The notes: generated by a model not told the origin, from the letters alone. Positions 53,515 through 62,789 are shown, numbered from the stretch's first letter. The stretch: 64,000 nt of DNA from Eubacteriales bacterium (GCA_030536995.1 JAUNOY010000009.1:1-64000), one strand, 5' to 3'. Numbers and translations are program-made.

Positions 53515-54879
53515 TTATTCAGCCAGAGCAGCTTTTATCATGATAGCGCACTCCACACGCTTCCTCTGGAGTTCGCATCCGATTTCATAATTACCGTTGA
53601 TATCTCCCTGGAAATGGAAGGCATTGGCAGCACATCCGCCGCTGCAGTAGAAGCGTGCAAAGCAGTCCTTACATGCCTCTTTTGTATATACATTACACTG
53701 ACCGAATTCCTTCTGAATATCAGGTCTTGTAATTCCCTCGTCCACATTTCCCATAAGATATTTCTCTTCGCCTACAAACTGATGGCATGGGTATAAATCG
53801 CCCCACGGTGTTACCGCAAGGTACTCTGTACCTGAGCCGCAGCCGGACAGTCTCTTATATACGCACGGTCCGCCTGTAAGGTCGATCATAAAGTGGAAGA
53901 AATTGAAGCCGTTTCCGGCTTTTTCCCTTTTGATCATTTCCTTTGCCAGAGTATCGTACTCCTCCATAATCTGAGGAATATCCTCCGGACGGATTGCATA
54001 ATCCTCCGTATCCTCTGCAACTACAGGTTCAACAGAAATCTGTTTAAAACCAAGGTCCGCAAGATGAAGAACATCCTTGGAAAAATCAAGATTATGATGG
54101 GTAAATGTTCCTCTCACATAATACTTGTCCTGATTTCTGGACTCTGCAAATTTCTGGAACTTAGGCATGATCAAATCATAGCTTCCTGCTCCCTTTCGGA
54201 ATGGACGCATAAAGTCATGCACTTCTTTACGTCCGTCCACACTTAATACGACATTGGACATTTCCTTATTACAGAATTCCATAACCTCGTCATTTAATAA
54301 AACGCCGTTGGTAGTCAGAGTAAATCGGAAATTCTTATTATGAAGCTTTTCCTGCTCACGACCATATTTTACCAGGTCTTTTACAACCTGCCAATTCATC
54401 AGCGGCTCCCCGCCGAAGAAGTCCACTTCCAGATTCTTTCTTGAACCGGAATTGGCGATAAGAAAATCCAGCGCCTTCTTGCCCACTTCAAAGGACATCA
54501 GAGCGCGTCTTCCATGGTATTCGCCCTCTTCTGCAAAACAGTAACGACATGCCAGATTACAGTCATGTGCGATATGCAGACAGAGCGCCTTCACAACTGT
54601 CTGACGGTGGTCAGAAAACTCTTCAATCGCCTTTTCATAAATATCTTTTGTGAAAAGCATTCCCTCTTCCACAAGCTTCTCACATTCTGTAATAGAAGTT
54701 TCGATATCTTCTTTTTTATATGTATTTTCTAATTTCCGGACAATTGTCTCGCAGCTGTCCCCTTCTTCCAAAAGAGGCAGCACATCATAGGTTACTTCAT
54801 CCACAAGATGGATGCATCCGCTGTTAATGTCCAGAACGATGTTATAGCCATTGTTTTTATAACGGTGAATCAGGCTCAT
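53515..54879 (-). CDS. scfB: SCIFF maturase, radical SAM/SPASM enzyme
   Basis: A 454-residue enzyme that makes the thioether cross-link in the SCIFF peptide (ranthipeptide class). An N-terminal RRE-like peptide-binding region is followed by the radical SAM motif CNLACRYC (C107, C111, C114) and FFGGEPLMNW, then the SPASM cysteines (GCGSGTEYLAV, CKDCFARFYCSGGC). ATG 54879 is chosen over 54897 by the upstream AAAGGA. Directly downstream of scfA. Confidence 0.96.
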   Translation of the reverse strand: MSLIHRYKNNGYNIVLDINSGCIHLVDEVTYDVLPLLEEGDSCETIVRKLENTYKKEDIETSITECEKLVEEGMLFTKDIYEKAIEEFSDHRQTVVKALCLHIAHDCNLACRYCFAEEGEYHGRRALMSFEVGKKALDFLIANSGSRKNLEVDFFGGEPLMNWQVVKDLVKYGREQEKLHNKNFRFTLTTNGVLLNDEVMEFCNKEMSNVVLSVDGRKEVHDFMRPFRKGAGSYDLIMPKFQKFAESRNQDKYYVRGTFTHHNLDFSKDVLHLADLGFKQISVEPVVAEDTEDYAIRPEDIPQIMEEYDTLAKEMIKREKAGNGFNFFHFMIDLTGGPCVYKRLSGCGSGTEYLAVTPWGDLYPCHQFVGEEKYLMGNVDEGITRPDIQKEFGQCNVYTKEACKDCFARFYCSGGCAANAFHFQGDINGNYEIGCELQRKRVECAIMIKAALAE

Positions 54880-54910
54880 TTTCTCGAATCCTTTCATTCT
54901 TTTTCTGTAC

Positions 54911-54940
54911 GAAGAAAAGCAGCGGTTTTTACCCCGCTGC
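54911..54940 (-). other. Hairpin between scfA and scfB
   Basis: GCAGCGG pairs with CCGCTGC with TTTT after it. It resembles a weak terminator that would let scfA be made in excess over scfB. Confidence 0.5.
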
Positions 54941-54967
54941 CCTTTTCCTTTTATACACAGCTATTTC

Positions 54968-55108
54968 TTATTTGTGCTCGCAGCTCTGATTTCCTACTGT
55001 ACAGGATGTTTTGCAAGCAGACTGGCAGGATGTCTGGCACTCACCGCATCCGCCTTTTTTTACTGTGTTCTGTAAGTTCTTTGTATTCAATGTTTTGATA
55101 TGTTCCAT
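54968..55108 (-). CDS. scfA: SCIFF ranthipeptide precursor
   Basis: A 46-residue peptide, MEHIKTLNTKNLQNTVKK then six cysteines at 21, 24, 28, 32, 36 and 43: the 'six cysteines in forty-five residues' family. C32 and T37 match the residues joined by the thioether in the characterised CteA peptide. AAGGAGG precedes the ATG. SCIFF is nearly universal in clostridia; related ranthipeptides have been linked to quorum sensing in solventogenic clostridia. It is too short for most gene finders. Confidence 0.96.
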   Translation of the reverse strand: MEHIKTLNTKNLQNTVKKGGCGECQTSCQSACKTSCTVGNQSCEHK

Positions 55109-55162
55109 AGTGGTATCCTCCTTATTTTTCGTAACTTATGGTATCGTTACGTATCTTGTCAT

Positions 55163-55191
55163 AGTATATCACAAAACTTCTGATTTTGAAA
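55163..55191 (-). promoter_or_regulatory. Promoter of scfA-scfB-secDF
   Basis: On the minus strand TTTCAA (rc of 55186-55191), 17-nt spacer, TATACT (rc of 55163-55168) with an extended TGA in front. Confidence 0.7.
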
Positions 55192-55200
55192 GTGTTTTTT

Positions 55201-55551
55201 TTACGACAACATACCTCCCAGAGCTCCGCCTCCCACACACATAAAAAAAGTAGTGACAGCGTGGGCCAGGGTCATATCCCAACGACCTTTTGCCAAAAAG
55301 GAAACTGCCAGAAAAAGAACGTAATATGCAATTCCCAGAATAAATCCCCAGAAATATTTTTCCTTCCGTACCATCTTTCCTGTCAAAAATCCTCCAAACA
55401 GACAGGCAATCACATATACTGCAACAATCCCCGCAGCAGCCGTTGTCTCTCCCAGGTCAAAAGCAAAAAGGAGAAATGCAAGCAACATAAGCGCCGCTCC
55501 TGTCAGTATATAAGAAGCAAGCAAAGATTTCAGTATCGCTTTTCCCTTCAT
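55201..55551 (-). CDS. TIGR04086-type membrane protein
   Basis: A 116-residue protein with four transmembrane helices (KSLLASYILTGAALMLLAFL; VAVYVIACLFGGFLTGKMV; FWGFILGIAYYVLFLAV; VTTFFMCVGGGALGGML). This small family is typically encoded beside the SCIFF genes; its role is unknown, possibly in peptide export. ATG 55551 has GGGGAGGG upstream. Confidence 0.85.
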   Translation of the reverse strand: MKGKAILKSLLASYILTGAALMLLAFLLFAFDLGETTAAAGIVAVYVIACLFGGFLTGKMVRKEKYFWGFILGIAYYVLFLAVSFLAKGRWDMTLAHAVTTFFMCVGGGALGGMLS

Positions 55552-55629
55552 AAACAAAACCCTCCCCTAGAACAATATATGGAACGATTTTGTGCTTTAT
55601 TCATTTTCAGAATGTATCTGCTTCTTCCA

Positions 55630-57345
55630 TCATTTCTTTTTCGTTTTCAAATAAATTACTGCGCCAATCAAAATCGCTGCTGCAAGAACAAGAGCAACAA
55701 ACGGAAGAATTGCCGTTGTATCTCCGGTCTCTACTGCATGACTGCCTGAAGACTGACTGCTGTTCTGACCATTGGCGTTATTTCCTGTTACTCCATTATT
55801 TCCTGATGCTCCGTTCTGACCGGAATCGGAACCATTTCCGCTGATTCCTGTGGAGTTTCCTGCGCCGCTGTTTCCTGATGTTACGTTCTGACCGGAATCG
55901 GAACCATTTCCGCTGATTCCTGTGGAGTTTCCAACGCCTCCTGTTCCATTGCTTCCACCATTGTTTGTTCCAGATCCGGTGTTTGTACCGCCGTTATTTC
56001 CGGAAGTACCGTTTTCCCCCGGCTTTCCTGTAACAGATGGGGTCGGAGTAACCGTAGGTTTCACCTCGTCTCCAATCGGGAAATCAGGTCCTATCATCTG
56101 CATACTGCCTGCGATTCCAAAGGGACTGAAGGAGTGGGTGCTGAAGACCATAACTCCTCCTTCTACGCTTGGAACGATTGTTTCTGTGGCACCATTATCA
56201 AGAAGGTGTTCAACTGTATAGTCGTACCCCTCCTTAACAGGAACCGTTACACTGATATATTCTCCATCCGGGATTTCATATTCCGTATTATTCTGCAAAT
56301 CCCAAAGTTCAAATTCATAGGATTTAAAAATCTCAGCCTCTGATTCGTTGGCAAATTCATAGCTCTCGCCGCTTGTCACGCGAAACTGCACATACCACGG
56401 AAGATTTATGCCAGAAACGGAAATTCCCTCGCAGCTATGATTCATAATGGCATGCTGAAGCTTCTCTTCCTCTGTAAGACTTTCCGGCAATTCTGTAGGA
56501 CGTTCATCCTCTTCGTCAAAATCTTCCGGGTCGTCGAAAATATTGCTGTCGTTCCCTTCTGAACCTGGCTCTTCCTGATCAGGTACCTCCTCTACAGCTC
56601 CAGTTTCATCTTTATCAGCGCTGTTGTTCTGGCTGCTCTCCTCCTCTGGAACTTCGCCGTTATCCTCCTGACCGTCTGCACCGCCAGCCTCTGTGCTGTC
56701 TGACTCTGCACTGTCTTCGGAATTCTCTTCCTCTGATTCGCCGTCTTCCGGAAGGATTTCTGCATCCGCATTTTCATCGGCACTCTCTTCTGAAGGTTCT
56801 TCTGTGTCTGCCTCATTTTCATCGGAGACACCCGTATCCTCCTTCTCATCCTCCCATTCGCCGGAAGTCTCTTCTTCTACAGCGTCCATATCCTCGGACT
56901 CTGTTTCCTGTGATTCCTCCGTTTCCTCGAGTTCACCTGTCTCCTCATCCATATCATCTCCGGCAATACTGCTTACAATTACATGGATGTGGCTCACAAC
57001 TCCTCCCAGTTCTTTGTCCCAGCCTTCCATATCTGTCAGGTCAATTCCCTCTTCGGGCACAAAAACAGCCTCACAGGACTGTACATGTTCCGTGAGTTCA
57101 ATCGAATCGTCCACCCATTTCAATTTACCGTATTTATTATCCGGAAAACCAACTTCTGCAAGACTTACCGGGTCAGTTACGGTGATATTATCCGGAAATA
57201 AATCTTCCGATTTAATACCGGAAGCGCTCTCCACACTGTTCTCTGCTGCCAAAACCACCGGCAACTGGCTTCCAAGTAACGCTGCTGATAAGGCTGCAGC
57301 CGCCAAAAAACGTACACTCTTCTCAAATCTTCTATCTTTTTTCAT
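55630..57345 (-). CDS. Cell-surface protein with acidic region and sorting-like C-terminus
   Basis: A 571-residue secreted protein. Signal peptide at 1-33 (cleaved after VVLAA). Residues about 130-290 are an extremely Asp/Glu/Ser-rich low-complexity region. A beta-rich domain follows (about 300-430), then a Gly/Asn/Ser region with two 24-residue repeats and a C-terminal ETGDTT, hydrophobic helix and KTKKK tail. That end resembles a non-canonical sortase signal; if not processed it is a membrane anchor. Function unknown; metal or cell contact are guesses. Confidence 0.8.
   Translation of the reverse strand: MKKDRRFEKSVRFLAAAALSAALLGSQLPVVLAAENSVESASGIKSEDLFPDNITVTDPVSLAEVGFPDNKYGKLKWVDDSIELTEHVQSCEAVFVPEEGIDLTDMEGWDKELGGVVSHIHVIVSSIAGDDMDEETGELEETEESQETESEDMDAVEEETSGEWEDEKEDTGVSDENEADTEEPSEESADENADAEILPEDGESEEENSEDSAESDSTEAGGADGQEDNGEVPEEESSQNNSADKDETGAVEEVPDQEEPGSEGNDSNIFDDPEDFDEEDERPTELPESLTEEEKLQHAIMNHSCEGISVSGINLPWYVQFRVTSGESYEFANESEAEIFKSYEFELWDLQNNTEYEIPDGEYISVTVPVKEGYDYTVEHLLDNGATETIVPSVEGGVMVFSTHSFSPFGIAGSMQMIGPDFPIGDEVKPTVTPTPSVTGKPGENGTSGNNGGTNTGSGTNNGGSNGTGGVGNSTGISGNGSDSGQNVTSGNSGAGNSTGISGNGSDSGQNGASGNNGVTGNNANGQNSSQSSGSHAVETGDTTAILPFVALVLAAAILIGAVIYLKTKKK
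55799..55932. repeat. Two 72-bp tandem coding repeats
   Basis: The block TTTCCTGATG ... TGGAGTTTCC recurs with a 72-bp period (24 residues) at 55799 and 55871, nearly identical in DNA. Low-divergence repeats point to recent duplication and possible length variation of the stalk. Confidence 0.85.
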
Positions 57346-57726
57346 CTCTATACCTCTGTCTGTTCTTCTTCAAATTTCTAATATCTTATCGTAAACAATA
57401 ACATATTTGTCTTTATGTATTGTAGTTATCTATTTTCCTCAGCGGAGTTTTTAATTTCCACTTTAAACTATATTAAAATTTTACATATTCGTAAATCTTT
57501 TGTAATATTTTTTCTTTTTTATCAAGGGAATTATAACACGATTTCTACAATTAAAACAGTCTTTTTTTCACTTTTTATGTGGGATTTTCAGACAGATTCT
57601 TATCTGTTTTTTGTCGTTGGTATTTTTCCCATTGCTTTTTTTCCAAAAATCGGTTATATTTACAGCTAACAATATTTAAATATGGGCAAAATTATCTGCC
57701 CTCAATCAAAAAGGAGTGTAATTATT
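57346..57726. other. AT-rich divergent spacer
   Basis: A 381-base intergenic region between the surface protein and CorC-like genes. It is strongly AT-rich with long T-runs. No coding frame or clear promoter pair can be assigned; AAGGAG at 57711-57716 is the ribosome site of the next gene. Confidence 0.5.
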
Positions 57727-59004
57727 TTGGATTCAAGTGTCCTAATCCAGGCAGTGTCTATTTTAGTCCTGGTACTTCTCTCAGCTTTCTTTTCTTCTGC
57801 TGAGACATCTATGACAACCGTAAACAAGATTCGTATTCAGGCTCTCGCAGAACAGGGCGATCGACGCGCACGCATTCTTGAAAAAGTCATTTCCGATTCC
57901 GGAAAAATGCTCAGTGCGATTCTGATCGGAAACAACCTCGTGAATATGGCTGCGTCTGCCATGATGACAACTTTGACCATTGAAGTTATCGGAAACGCCT
58001 ATGTGGGTCTTGCAACCGGTGCTCTTACCCTGATTATCCTGATTTTTGGTGAAATCACACCGAAAACTCTTGCAACTATCCACTCTGAGAAACTTGCTTT
58101 AGCGTATGCCAGAATTATTTATATCCTGACGATCATCCTGACTCCTGTCATTTTTATCATTGGAAAATGTTCTTCAGGCGTTCTTTTCCTTTTACGGGTT
58201 GATCCCAATGCAAAGACAAATACCATGACAGAGCATGAATTACGTACACTGGTAAATGTCGGTCAGGAAGAAGGTGTTATTGAACGTGAAGAAAAACAGA
58301 TGATTTACAACGTGTTTGACTTCGGCGATTCCACCGCCCGAGATGTAATGGTTCCACGAATTGACATGACATTTATTGACGTCAATTCCACTTACGATGA
58401 ACTGATTGCAATTTTTGCAGAGGACATGCATACACGTTTTCCGGTTTATGAGGAAAACACGGACAATGTCATCGGAATCATCAATATGAAAGACCTTCTG
58501 ATCTTCCCCAAGGATGAGAAATTCTCCATCCGGAAGATTTTGCGTGAGCCTTATTTCACCTATGAGTACAAAGCTACCGCAGACCTGATGATTGAAATGC
58601 GAAAAGCATCTCTGAACCTTGCCATCGTACTTGACGAATACGGCGCTACCGCAGGTCTTGTCACCTTAGAAGACCTTCTGGAAGAAATCGTCGGAGAAAT
58701 CCGTGACGAATACGATGAAGATGAGGAGGAGGATTTAAAAGAAATCCAGCCGGGACGCGAATACATAGCTCTCGGTTCTGCCAAACTGGATGACATCAAC
58801 GAAAACCTCAACATCCATCTGGAATCAGAAGACTACGATTCCATAGGCGGCTACATCATCGAACAGCTAGACAGTCTTCCAACCCAGGGACAATCTGTCA
58901 CTCTTGAAAACGGAATCCGGCTTGTCGTAGACGACCTGAACAAAAAGCGAATTGAACAGGTACACATCTGGCTTCCGGAAAAAACATCGGACGAGGAGGA
59001 ATAA
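57727..59004 (+). CDS. CNNM/CorC-family membrane protein
   Basis: A 425-residue protein. An N-terminal DUF21 transmembrane domain (LSAFFSSAETSMTTVN, IFGEITPKTLA) is followed by two CBS domains (VMVPRIDMTFID, EYGATAGLVTLEDLLEEIVGEI) and a CorC/HlyC domain. Such proteins act in magnesium/cobalt efflux or membrane-ion balance. I choose TTG 57727: AAGGAG lies 10 bases upstream and the protein then begins at the usual family position; ATG 57682 has no ribosome site. Confidence 0.92.
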   Translation: MDSSVLIQAVSILVLVLLSAFFSSAETSMTTVNKIRIQALAEQGDRRARILEKVISDSGKMLSAILIGNNLVNMAASAMMTTLTIEVIGNAYVGLATGALTLIILIFGEITPKTLATIHSEKLALAYARIIYILTIILTPVIFIIGKCSSGVLFLLRVDPNAKTNTMTEHELRTLVNVGQEEGVIEREEKQMIYNVFDFGDSTARDVMVPRIDMTFIDVNSTYDELIAIFAEDMHTRFPVYEENTDNVIGIINMKDLLIFPKDEKFSIRKILREPYFTYEYKATADLMIEMRKASLNLAIVLDEYGATAGLVTLEDLLEEIVGEIRDEYDEDEEEDLKEIQPGREYIALGSAKLDDINENLNIHLESEDYDSIGGYIIEQLDSLPTQGQSVTLENGIRLVVDDLNKKRIEQVHIWLPEKTSDEEE

Positions 59005-59035
59005 TTCTCCCGCCCCACTTTATCTTTTTATCACA

Positions 59036-59075
59036 AAAGCCGTTCCGGTTCTGCAATGAACCGAAACGGCTTTTC
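59036..59075. terminator. Bidirectional terminator
   Basis: AAAAGCCGTTCCGGTTC pairs with GAACCGAAACGGCTTTT with one mismatch, between the convergent CorC and YdcF genes. Confidence 0.85.
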
Positions 59076-59112
59076 TATATTCTGTCTGATACATTCTGTA
59101 TATAAACATCTT

Positions 59113-59715
59113 TTATTTCATAAATATCTCAAACTGTTCTACAATTCTTGTGACCTCACCCATCACAGATTTCACTCCTTCCGGTGTTTTTCGCCAGTTT
59201 TCCCTTGTAATCCCGTCTGCGTCCACAGGAACAACCATAAATTCCGTCTCCGGAAAAACTCTCTGATAGTACATCAGACATCTTCTTGCATGATGGTTTT
59301 TGCAGCAGAGGATCGCTTTTTTTACAGAAATCCCTTCTTTTTCTACTGTTTCTCTGGAAAAAAGAGCATTTTCAAAAGTATATGTTGCCCGATCTTCTCT
59401 GAGTACAGCCCTTTCCGGTACTCCATTTTTCTTTAGAACATCACATAAAAATTCCCACTCTGTCTCGTATATCCCGTCATACCTGTCCTCTTTTTCTAAT
59501 ACACCTGTAAACTTTCCCAGAGTAACGCTGAATCTGCCGCTTGGCAATACTCTGGGTGCAATTCCTTCCTTATAAAGCTGTGCCGCTTTCTCCGCCATTC
59601 TCGGATATCTGTTTCCCGGCACGAAAATAATATCTGCTTTCTCCGCCTTATTTTCTACAAATATAAATTCTTCTATTTTTTTCAAAAAATCCTCATACTG
59701 CATGTCCGCTTTCAT
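59113..59715 (-). CDS. YdcF/ElyC-type DUF218 protein
   Basis: A 200-residue protein with an N-terminal IIFVPGNRYPRMAEKA and RVLPSGRFS, and a later EDRATYTFENALFS and CCKNHHARRCLMYY: the DUF218 fold. Family members have been linked to envelope maintenance; no transmembrane helix is present here. GAGGG is six bases before the ATG at 59715 and directly abuts the Met at 59721, so the former is chosen. Confidence 0.85.
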   Translation of the reverse strand: MKADMQYEDFLKKIEEFIFVENKAEKADIIFVPGNRYPRMAEKAAQLYKEGIAPRVLPSGRFSVTLGKFTGVLEKEDRYDGIYETEWEFLCDVLKKNGVPERAVLREDRATYTFENALFSRETVEKEGISVKKAILCCKNHHARRCLMYYQRVFPETEFMVVPVDADGITRENWRKTPEGVKSVMGEVTRIVEQFEIFMK

Positions 59716-59869
59716 ATTCATCCCTCGTCATCCTCTTCTGTCATTAATCTGTGAGTTTCTTTCCATGCCCCCATATATCATATAAGGGAGAAGAATCCAG
59801 ATTTCTCAATTCTGTACCCTCCCCCTTCACCATTCTCAAGAAACCAAATCTTTTCAAAAGGTTTCCATA

Positions 59870-60634
59870 TTATCTCGTCACAATCAAGGTACTGTATCCA
59901 TCGTCCCGCAATCTCTGTTCCATAGCAATTGCATTCCCGATTTCCCGGTATGCTCCTACCTGAACTTTATAAAACTCTCCATCCATAAGAAGATAAGCCG
60001 GATAGCCCTTATCTTCCAGTTGATACAGCATTCTGTCCGCATTTTCCCTCACCCTGAAAACGCCTGTCTGAACTCTGTACAAAGATTTTTCCATATTCTG
60101 AGCCTCATCCAGAGTTCCGAGAATCGCTCCTGCAATTGCATCTGCAATTTCCTGAAATTTTTCTTCAAATAACTTGTTATCTTTATCGGAATTGATAAAT
60201 CCGGTCTCAATGAGCAACGCAGGAATCCGCGTTCTGCGAAGAACTACCAGACCCGGCCGAGCCTTTACTCCAAGTTCCTTAAATCCAACCTCTCCAAGTG
60301 CCCCCAGAATATTTTCGGCCATCTCATATTTCAAACCCTTTTTATCATAGATCAGCACTTCCGCTCCATTGTATTGATTTGCCTCAGGGCTGCTGTTACG
60401 GTGAAAGGAGATAAAAAGGTCAGCTCCTGACTGATTCGCAATCTGGGCTTTCTCAAAAGGCGTCTGATAAACATCCGTCGTTCTTGTATATAAAACGTCG
60501 ATACCGTTGGCTGCAAGAATTTTACCTACTGCCAGCGTCAGACGAAGATTGTCTTCCTTTTCCTGTTTTCCTTCGTATTGAGCCCCCGGATCCTTTCCCC
60601 CGTGCCCTGCATCCAGCATAATTGTATAAGCCAT
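59870..60634 (-). CDS. N-acetylmuramoyl-L-alanine amidase with SPOR domain
   Basis: A 254-residue peptidoglycan hydrolase of the Amidase_3 family. Zinc/catalytic residues: DAGHGG (H10), the acidic E26 region, SFHRN (H77) and LLIETGF. A SPOR domain occupies the last 70 residues (RVQTGVFRV; KVQVGAYREIGNAI), which binds denuded glycan. There is no signal peptide from ATG 60634, the start chosen by AAAGG; export may need another route such as mother-cell release. Upstream frame extension is unlike the family. Confidence 0.88.
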   Translation of the reverse strand: MAYTIMLDAGHGGKDPGAQYEGKQEKEDNLRLTLAVGKILAANGIDVLYTRTTDVYQTPFEKAQIANQSGADLFISFHRNSSPEANQYNGAEVLIYDKKGLKYEMAENILGALGEVGFKELGVKARPGLVVLRRTRIPALLIETGFINSDKDNKLFEEKFQEIADAIAGAILGTLDEAQNMEKSLYRVQTGVFRVRENADRMLYQLEDKGYPAYLLMDGEFYKVQVGAYREIGNAIAMEQRLRDDGYSTLIVTR

Positions 60635-60639
60635 ATTAG

Positions 60640-60848
60640 AAAAACCTTTCCTGTTCTCCCTTATAGAATATGTCGCTGAAGCGAAAAAGCCACAGGATGC
60701 GCAGATATATTCAAACCTCGCCCTGCATTCTGGCGCGGGATTCCCTTCGTCACGGTCAGACATAACAGACTTCCTACGAATGTCAGCTCACTGGGTGTCC
60801 ACCTTCATTGAAATTTATATTCCCATAGAGATTGCTTCATTAAATTTC
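60640..60848 (-). ncRNA. Unassigned GC-richer structured spacer
   Basis: The gap between the amidase start and the phosphatase stop is richer in G and C than other spacers and has several potential stems on the minus strand: TTCGT with ACGAA, GGGAATCCC, and CGCC with GGCG around AGAATGCAG. It could be a leader of the amidase or an independent RNA. I recognise no riboswitch or SRP/6S family in it. Confidence 0.25.
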
Positions 60849-61319
60849 TCAGATTTTCCCTTCTCTTTTCAGATATTCCAGAAATGCATCACAGCCCTCT
60901 GTTACATCCTCATAAGTCTCATCAAAATTTCCGGTATACCAAGGGTCCGCAATATCCCTGTCCGAGCCTGCAAAGCTCAAAAGCTTATACACCTTCCCGT
61001 CCGGATCTCCCTTCAGCATCCTGTTAAGATTCTTAATATTCCACTGATCCATACCGATGACGTAATCGGCATCCTCATAATCCTTCCACGTAATCTGCTT
61101 CGCCCTGTGAGGAACCAACGGAATATTCATTTCACGCAATTTATTCACAGTCCCCCTGTGAGGCGGATTCCCAATCTCCTCCCTGCTGGTCGCAAAACTA
61201 TCAATAACAAACCTGTCCGCCAATCCCAAGGCTTTTACCTTGTGGGTGAATACGCTTTCGGCCAGGGTGGAACGGCAGATATTGCCGTGGCAAATAAATA
61301 GTACCTTTATTTTCTCCAT
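60849..61319 (-). CDS. Low-molecular-weight protein tyrosine phosphatase
   Basis: A 156-residue phosphatase. P-loop CHGNICRS (C-x5-R) near the N-terminus and the general acid Asp in DPWYTGNFDETY are intact. Members regulate bacterial tyrosine kinases or exopolysaccharide, or have metabolic roles; no partner kinase is nearby. The last core gene before the right-hand mobile element. Confidence 0.93.
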   Translation of the reverse strand: MEKIKVLFICHGNICRSTLAESVFTHKVKALGLADRFVIDSFATSREEIGNPPHRGTVNKLREMNIPLVPHRAKQITWKDYEDADYVIGMDQWNIKNLNRMLKGDPDGKVYKLLSFAGSDRDIADPWYTGNFDETYEDVTEGCDAFLEYLKREGKI

Positions 61320-61479
61320 TTTATCTCCTCATATCCTCTCAAAGCCTTATAAATACTGGCTTTTCAGCCTTTGTACATTTTTTACTTGAAGGGTTCTTTT
61401 TCTTATAAATTCTTGTATTTTCTCATGTTTTTTCGGGCATTTGTGTTACAAATGGGTTATTTTTAAAGTCCCTAATCCC
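61320..61479. other. Probable element boundary region
   Basis: The 160 bases between the phosphatase start and the integrase stop should contain one end (att) of the Tn916-type element. Visible words include GTTACAAATGGGTTA and CTTATGAAATAAG. The other end lies beyond the window, so no att core can be defined. Confidence 0.35.
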
Positions 61480-62742
61480 TTATGAAATAAGGCTTACGTG
61501 AGTTATTTGTGCATGTTTTTGGGTTACAAACTTTTTCTTTTCCAGTTCATCCCTTGCTTCTTTTAATCTGGCAAGTTCTTTCTTTGCATCATCATAGCCG
61601 GTGTGCGTATAAACATTAAGTGTTACAGATACATCTGAATGTCCCATCAGATATTGTAGCGTCTTTGGATTCATCCCTGAATTGGCCATATTGGTACAAT
61701 AAGTATGCCTGCATACATGAGGAGTAATTGGCGGCAACTGCAACAAATGTTCACGATTATATTTTTCTCTTGCATGCTGCATGTACTTTTCCCAGTGAAG
61801 TGCAACCATTGGTCTTCCATTCTTGTCCAGAAACAGAAATCCTCCATATCCATCCACCATCGGCTCACGTTTTGGTTTCCTTCTATTCTTCAAGATTCGA
61901 AGAAATGCCTCTTTTACATCCGCTTCCATTGGAAGTAACCGAGTACCACTTGTTGTCTTTGTAGATACGATGATATACTTCATTTCTCGAGTTCTTTGCA
62001 ACTGATGATTCACATTGATAATATCTTCTTTAAAGTCCAAGTCTTTTACAGTAAGCCCACAAAATTCAGATATTCTAAGACCTGTCTTGAATAAGATATA
62101 AAATGCATCATAATACTGATTATAATGTGGATCATTCTTTACAAACTCGAGAAATTTTGCCTCATCTTCCGGAGAAACAGCGTGTCTTTTCTGACTGTCA
62201 TTAACAAGTACTGTACCTAATTCAAATCCAAATGGATTTTTTAGAATCAAGTCATCATCCACAGCCATTTGAAAAGCAGGTCTTAAAACACCTCTGATGG
62301 AATGAATGGAACTATATCCTCTACCATCTCTTTGTAGTTTTATCAGAAAAATCTTTGCGTCAGAAAGTTTCACATCATCCACTTTCTTATAAGCGAATTC
62401 TTCCTTTTTCAATACATTCACCACAAATTTGTAATTCGCTAAAGTATTATGCTTTACTCCTGTTTTCAGGGAAAGATATCGTTCCACAAGTTCAAGCACT
62501 GTAATGTTACTTCCTGTAATCCCTTGCATCTGTAAAGACTGAACTTTTCTTTCTTTTTCCCTGAGAGAAAGATCTGCCCGTTTACCTTCCGGCATCTTAT
62601 CTGCTTCTGTCAATCTCCAACTATATAATATTTTACGCTTACCAAGTGAATCTGTATATTTATAGCGGTAACGTCCACTTGGTTCCTGCCATTCTCCTTG
62701 CTGGAGAACTCTGCCTTTATCATCACGTCTCTTTGAAATCAT
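61480..62742 (-). CDS. int: Tn916-family tyrosine integrase
   Basis: A 420-residue site-specific recombinase. The N-terminal arm-binding domain (SGRYRYKYTDSLGKRKI) is followed by a SAM-like core-binding domain and the catalytic domain: GLRISEFCGL (Arg), HVCRHTYC (H-x2-R), MGHSDVSVTLNVYTH (His and nucleophile Tyr). It excises and integrates the element. GGAGG is six bases before the ATG. Xis lies just upstream, as in Tn916. Confidence 0.96.
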   Translation of the reverse strand: MISKRRDDKGRVLQQGEWQEPSGRYRYKYTDSLGKRKILYSWRLTEADKMPEGKRADLSLREKERKVQSLQMQGITGSNITVLELVERYLSLKTGVKHNTLANYKFVVNVLKKEEFAYKKVDDVKLSDAKIFLIKLQRDGRGYSSIHSIRGVLRPAFQMAVDDDLILKNPFGFELGTVLVNDSQKRHAVSPEDEAKFLEFVKNDPHYNQYYDAFYILFKTGLRISEFCGLTVKDLDFKEDIINVNHQLQRTREMKYIIVSTKTTSGTRLLPMEADVKEAFLRILKNRRKPKREPMVDGYGGFLFLDKNGRPMVALHWEKYMQHAREKYNREHLLQLPPITPHVCRHTYCTNMANSGMNPKTLQYLMGHSDVSVTLNVYTHTGYDDAKKELARLKEARDELEKKKFVTQKHAQITHVSLIS

Positions 62743-62764
62743 ATCCTACCTCCAAGGGGACGCA

Positions 62765-62789
62765 ACATGATATTGTTAGTATATCATGT
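62765..62789. repeat. Inverted repeat between xis and int
   Basis: ACATGATAT and ATATCATGT form a perfect 9-bp repeat with a 7-nt loop; AGGGG and CCCCT lie further out. It is probably an RNA hairpin or a control site for int. Confidence 0.6.

Noticed and set aside
55799-55932. 72-bp repeats considered as CRISPR or att repeats
   Set aside because: They are in frame within a Gly/Asn-rich stalk and have no unique spacers.
60635-60763. In-frame upstream extension of the amidase
   Set aside because: The added residues (MSDRDEGNPAPECRARF onward) are unlike the family, and a ribosome site lies at the internal ATG 60634.
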